From: Thermaerobacter sp. FW80
GTDB taxonomy: Bacteria > Bacillota > Sulfobacillia > Thermaerobacterales > Thermaerobacteraceae
Assembly: GCF_004634385.1 (NCBI RefSeq)
Contig: NZ_CP037895.1
Span: forward strand, 2,641,245 to 2,705,244
Direction of reading: 5' to 3'
DNA: 64,000 nt
Shown here: positions 60,631-64,000 of the stretch, piece by piece
Numbering within the stretch: the stretch's first letter is position 1
How the letters are laid out: each line of letters begins with the position of its first letter
Notes under the pieces: generated by a model
What the model saw: the letters and a program-made list of their open reading frames with translations, nothing else
Database searches by the model: none
Told to the model about the DNA's origin: nothing
Made by a program: the position numbers and the translations under genes

Positions 60631-61701
60631 TCAGGGCACGTCGGCCGCCGCCTGGCCGGCGTGATCCCAGACCGCCTGCCTGTCGGCCGCCGTCCAGCCT
60701 GGCGGCACGGCACCCGGCCGCTGGGCCACCCAGGCCGCCACGAATCGCCCCAGCCGGGCGGCCGCCTCAGGATCAAGGCCCGCCCGGAGGCCGGCCAGCA
60801 TGCCCGCATTCCAGGCATCGCCGCAGCCCGTCGTATCGACAACCCGCGGCACGGGCAGCGCCTCGACCCGCCAGCGGCGGCCGCAGGCCACCCCCCAGGC
60901 GCCCCGCGGGCCGGCCTTGATCCCCACCAGCGGAAAGAGCCCGCCAAGCCGCTCCGCCACCTCATCCCCGAGAATACCGCCCGCCAGCAGCGCCGCCTCC
61001 TCCTCATTGGCGAAGAGGATGGAGACGCCCTGCCACTGTTGCAGCACGCCCTCGGCTCCCTGGCGGGCAAGGAGCGCCGCCGACGAGGCGTCGACGGCCA
61101 CGGGCACCCCTGCCTCCAGCGCCCGCGCCATCACCGCCCGGGCGGCATCCCGGGCATCTTCCCAGAAGAAGGAGTAGCCGGTGAGGTAGCAGAGGCTGGC
61201 CCCCTCCACCAGGCCGGGCGGCAGGTCGCCCGCCTCCAGGCGGTGGTTGGCCCCTGGGCCGATCACCATGGACTTCTCCCCATCCGGTCCCACCAGCGCC
61301 AGGATAACGCCCGTGGGCTCCTGGTCGTCCGGGACGGCCCGGACCTCCACGCCCTCGGCCTCCAGGGCGACAACCAGGGCGTGGCCCAGCGGATCCCGGC
61401 CCACCCTGCCGCAAAACACCACGGGTACCCCCAACCGGGCCAGCCAGGCGGCGGTGTTGGCCGCCGAGCCGCCCTGGCGGGGGTGCAGGGCGCCCCAGGT
61501 GTCACTGCCGCGGTGCAGCCGCTCCGGAACCTGGACCACCAGGTCCAGCACCAGGTCACCGGCCACCACCACGGGCCCCTCCCGCCGGATCGGAAGAACG
61601 GGGCGCCCCGCCGGCGGCAACGGGCGTCCTGACGGCCGGCCGCCCGCCATGCCGGCGGGCGGCACCCCCGTGATGTCCGGCCCTGGACGCCTTCTGTCCA
61701 T
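60631..61701 (-). CDS. psuK: PfkB-family carbohydrate kinase, probable pseudouridine kinase
   Basis: 356 residues from ATG 61701 (ggtgag upstream); a GTG at 61710 overlaps the psuG stop and is also possible. PfkB features: VVVAGDLVLDLVVQVPERL, RQGGSAANTAAWLARLG (first signature) and RVVDTTGCGDAWNAGMLAGLRAG (second signature with the catalytic Asp). The substrate is inferred from position directly behind psuG: pseudouridine to its 5'-phosphate. Other PfkB substrates cannot be excluded. Confidence 0.85.
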   Translation of the reverse strand: MDRRRPGPDITGVPPAGMAGGRPSGRPLPPAGRPVLPIRREGPVVVAGDLVLDLVVQVPERLHRGSDTWGALHPRQGGSAANTAAWLARLGVPVVFCGRVGRDPLGHALVVALEAEGVEVRAVPDDQEPTGVILALVGPDGEKSMVIGPGANHRLEAGDLPPGLVEGASLCYLTGYSFFWEDARDAARAVMARALEAGVPVAVDASSAALLARQGAEGVLQQWQGVSILFANEEEAALLAGGILGDEVAERLGGLFPLVGIKAGPRGAWGVACGRRWRVEALPVPRVVDTTGCGDAWNAGMLAGLRAGLDPEAAARLGRFVAAWVAQRPGAVPPGWTAADRQAVWDHAGQAAADVP

Positions 61702-61706
61702 GGTGC

Positions 61707-62855
61707 TCACCGCAGTACCGGGCGCCCTCCCCGCCCCCGGGCGGCCGGTTCTTCCGGTCCGGAGGTGGCCGGGGAAGGCGACAGCCCGCACAGGCTGCGG
61801 GCGATGGCCGCGCCCAGCCGGGCATTGTTCAACACCAGGGCGCGGTTCGCGGCCACCGTCCGCCCCCCGCTCAGGGCGTGGAGCCGGGCCAGCAGGAAGG
61901 GCGTGACCGCCTTGCCCTTCACCCCCTCGGCCGCCAGGTCGGCCTCGGCCTGGGCCAGCCACCGGTTGAACTCCGCCTCGTCCACGGCGTCGGCGGAGGG
62001 AATGGGATTGGCCACCACCACGGCACCCGGGAGCCCAAGAGCCCGCCGGGCCCGTAGCACCGCCGCCGCATCGTCCGGGGAGTCGATGCGGGCGTCCACG
62101 GGCAACCCCGTCGAGCGCAGGTAGAAGCCCGGAAACTCGCTGGTCCCGTAGCCCAGCACCGTGACGCCGTGGGTTTCCAGGTACTCCAGGGTCGCCGCCA
62201 CGTCCAGCACCGTCTTGGCCCCCGCCGACACCACCACCAGGGACAGCCGGGCCAGGGCCGGCAGGTCGGCCGAGATGTCCAGGGTCTGTCCCCAGCCGCG
62301 GTGGACCCCGCCCAGGCCGCCCGTAACGAACACGTCGATGCCCGCCCAGGCCGCCACCTGGGCCGTCGACGCGACGGTGGTGGCGGCGCTGCGCCCAAGG
62401 GCGCACAGCACCGGCAAGTCCCGGATGGACGCCTTGGGCAGGTCGGGGCTCCGGGCCACCCGCTCCAGTTCCGCTCGGTTCAACCCCACCCGCAGGCAGC
62501 CGTCGAGGATCGCCACCGTGGCCGGGACGGCACCGGCCCGCCGGACCTCCTCTTCCACCGCCAGGGCCATCTCCAGGTTGTCAGGATAGGGAAAACCGTG
62601 GGCGATGATGGTCGACTCCAGGGCCACCACCGGCCGGCCCCGGCTGAGCGCCTCCCGCACCTCGTCCCCCAGGTGGAACCGGGGCGGTGGGGAACCCGGG
62701 GGGAACCCGCCCTGGAGCCCGGTGCGAGTCCCGCTCCGGAAAGGGGCGGGTGGCGCCGCCGGTCCGGCCGGGGCCACCGGGCCGCCGGGACCCTCCTCTC
62801 GTGCCGGGGACGCCCCGGCCTGGGACGGGGGCTGGGACCGGGTCTGGGACGTCAT
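61707..62855 (-). CDS. psuG: Pseudouridine-5'-phosphate glycosidase
   Basis: 382 residues from ATG 62855, overlapping the XdhC stop as ATGA. After a Pro/Gly-rich leader of about 55 residues the conserved enzyme starts: VVALESTIIAHGFPYPDNLEMALAVEEEVR, GAVPATVAILDGCLRVGL, FVTGGLGGVHRG, SAGAKTVLDVAATLEYLET, GTSEFPGFYLRSTGLPVDAR and KGKAVTPFLLARLHALSGGRTVAANRALVLNNARLGAAIA. It splits pseudouridine 5'-phosphate into uracil and ribose 5-phosphate. Uracil could be handled with the UraA-type permease elsewhere in the window. Confidence 0.95.
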   Translation of the reverse strand: MTSQTRSQPPSQAGASPAREEGPGGPVAPAGPAAPPAPFRSGTRTGLQGGFPPGSPPPRFHLGDEVREALSRGRPVVALESTIIAHGFPYPDNLEMALAVEEEVRRAGAVPATVAILDGCLRVGLNRAELERVARSPDLPKASIRDLPVLCALGRSAATTVASTAQVAAWAGIDVFVTGGLGGVHRGWGQTLDISADLPALARLSLVVVSAGAKTVLDVAATLEYLETHGVTVLGYGTSEFPGFYLRSTGLPVDARIDSPDDAAAVLRARRALGLPGAVVVANPIPSADAVDEAEFNRWLAQAEADLAAEGVKGKAVTPFLLARLHALSGGRTVAANRALVLNNARLGAAIARSLCGLSPSPATSGPEEPAARGRGGRPVLR

Positions 62856-64000
62856 CCTCGTGCTCGCTCCTCCTCGGCCCGAGGGTGAATGGGGCCCGGC
62901 CGGTCGCGGAGGAACCCGCCCTTCCGGCCGTACCGCACCGCCTGCACCTCCGCCAGCAGGCTGCAGGCGATCTCCTCGGGCGTCTCGCCCCCGGTGTCAA
63001 GCCCCACCGGGGCATGGATCCGGGCCAGTTGTTCTTCCGCCGGCTCGATCCCGCGCCGGCGAAGTTCGTCAAAAAGCCGCTCCGCCCGGTGGCGGGGGCC
63101 CAGAAGGCCAATATACCGCACCGGGCTGTCCAGGACGGCCTCGAGAAAGCCCACGTCCTGCAAGAAGTTGTGGGTCATGATCACCACGAAGGTGCGGTCG
63201 TCCAGGGCGATGTGGCGCCGCAAGTCCTCGGGGTGGGTGTGCACCACCCGCCGTGCGCGGGGGAACCGGTCGTGCCGGGCAAAGGCCGGCCGGCTGTCCG
63301 CCACCACCACGTCGTACCCCAGGGGCGCCGCCGCCTCCACCACGGGCACCGCGTCGTGCCCGGCCCCGCAGACCAGGAGGACCGGTGGCGGCAGCAGGAC
63401 CTCGATGAAGAACTCACCCTCCCCGGGCACGGCCAGGGTGCCCGTGCGGCCGGCGGAAAGCCACTCGCGCGCCGCGGCGGCGCAGTGGGCGTCCCGTTCT
63501 GGCGAGCCCAAAGAGCCCTCGCTGCCGCCGCCCGCCCACACCACCAGCTGCCGGCGGGGGACGAACCGGCCGGCAGCGGCCCCAACCGCGTGCCCGGTTG
63601 CGCGAGCCCCCGTCACCCCATCGTCCGGCCTGCCTTCCATCCTGCCATCCGCCGTCCCGGGCAGCAGAGCTCCCGGGGCAGCGCCGGCACTGGCCCCGGG
63701 AGAGACGCCGTCGTCCTCGTCCGGCCACGCCGTCGCGCAGCCGGCCACCGCCCCGCTCGCGTCCGAACGGCCCGGGGTGCCCGCTGCCGGCTCGGCCCCC
63801 GCCGGGTTCCGGGACTCCAGGGGCGGCAGGGGCACCACCACGGCCAGGCGATGCCCCTGCTCCCGCCAGCGGAGCACCTGCCCGTGCGCGGGCTGGAGCG
63901 GCTCGACCAGCACGTCGACCGCCCCGTTGCAGCCCAGACCCAGGCCCCAGACGGCATCGTCGTCGGCCGTCATATCGTACCCGACCCGCCGGGGTCGCCC
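62852..64000 (-). CDS. XdhC/CoxI-family protein, 5' end beyond the window
   Basis: The frame is open to the window edge and the visible start RVGYDMTADDDAVWGLGLGCNGAVDVLVEPL is the middle of the N-terminal XdhC domain, so the ATG at 63973 is internal. The C-terminal Rossmann domain is clear: VLLVCGAGHDAVPVVEAAAPLGYDVVVADSRPAFA, VVIMTHNFLQDVGFLEAVLDSPVRYIGLLGPRHRAERLF and HAPVGLDTGGETPEEIACSLLAEVQAVRYGRKGG. XdhC inserts sulfurated molybdenum cofactor into xanthine dehydrogenase-type enzymes. About 75 low-complexity residues separate the domains. Stop overlaps the psuG start. Confidence 0.92.
   Translation of the reverse strand, partial: GRPRRVGYDMTADDDAVWGLGLGCNGAVDVLVEPLQPAHGQVLRWREQGHRLAVVVPLPPLESRNPAGAEPAAGTPGRSDASGAVAGCATAWPDEDDGVSPGASAGAAPGALLPGTADGRMEGRPDDGVTGARATGHAVGAAAGRFVPRRQLVVWAGGGSEGSLGSPERDAHCAAAAREWLSAGRTGTLAVPGEGEFFIEVLLPPPVLLVCGAGHDAVPVVEAAAPLGYDVVVADSRPAFARHDRFPRARRVVHTHPEDLRRHIALDDRTFVVIMTHNFLQDVGFLEAVLDSPVRYIGLLGPRHRAERLFDELRRRGIEPAEEQLARIHAPVGLDTGGETPEEIACSLLAEVQAVRYGRKGGFLRDRPGPIHPRAEEERARG

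Noticed and set aside
1-64000. tRNA, rRNA, tmRNA or known riboswitch
   Set aside because: I saw no cloverleaf with GTTCRA-type T loop in intergenic DNA, no rRNA-like conserved stretch and no recognisable purine, T-box, SAM or cobalamin element, but a covariance-model search was not possible.

Overview
The window is a very GC-rich (about 70% by eye) bacterial chromosome segment, densely coded on both strands, with many GTG and TTG starts behind strong GGAGG-type ribosome binding sites. The mix of a fused-gamma/alpha 2-oxoacid:ferredoxin oxidoreductase, UraA-type and Dpp/Opp-type transporters, R2lox, YhfC-like and bPH proteins, and conserved enzymes swollen by Gly/Ala/Pro-rich linkers, suggests a thermophilic high-GC member of the Firmicutes such as Thermaerobacter. 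That assignment is inference; there is no rRNA or tRNA gene to confirm it.

Layout. 1-11.5 kb: a quinone oxidoreductase, then an IclR regulator and a complete peptide ABC importer (lipoprotein, two permeases, two ATPases) interrupted by a half-size chromate transporter and a gamma-glutamyltranspeptidase. 11.5-15.5 kb (minus): UraA-type permease, enoyl-CoA hydratase and an MFS exporter, separated by long perfect hairpins. 15.8-22.8 kb: korAB-like oxidoreductase, a DUF2267 protein, an aldehyde dehydrogenase, a PH-domain protein and a small unknown. 22.9-40.6 kb: a nitrogen-oxide/copper island holding two NnrS-like membrane proteins, a MIP18-type Fe-S factor, a double DUF2249 protein, a CopD-like/TusA fusion, a DoxX protein, a glycosyltransferase, Mrp, a two-domain multicopper oxidase, a CopD-like protein, hemerythrin-DUF2249, ferredoxin, copper nitrite reductase and a Crp/Fnr regulator. 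Two near-identical IS605-type TnpB elements in inverted orientation bracket the ferredoxin-nirK-crp-NnrS part. 42-49 kb (minus): YhfC-like protein, then a TetR-SCP2-alcohol dehydrogenase-R2lox-aldehyde dehydrogenase series. 49-58.7 kb (plus): MocA-like transferase, PH protein, UbiB-type kinase, a DUF6114-like/acyl-CoA synthetase fusion, a small coiled-coil protein and a CocE-type hydrolase. 59-64 kb (minus): XdhC-like protein (cut by the window edge), psuG, a PfkB kinase (probable psuK) and a frameshifted ribokinase.

The most notable signal is a set of 16-bp TGTGA-N6-TCACA-type inverted repeats in front of genes of the 23-36 kb island. In four of them a TAnnnT -10 hexamer starts exactly 37 bp after the start of the box, which is the class II activator geometry. 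The Crp/Fnr protein encoded in the same island carries the R-E-x-x-x-R recognition helix that in CRP reads GTGA. This gives a self-consistent candidate regulon for nitrite/NO handling that combines NnrS-like, DUF2249, TusA-like, CopD-like, hemerythrin and Fe-S maintenance proteins, with nirK but no recognisable nitric oxide reductase in the window.
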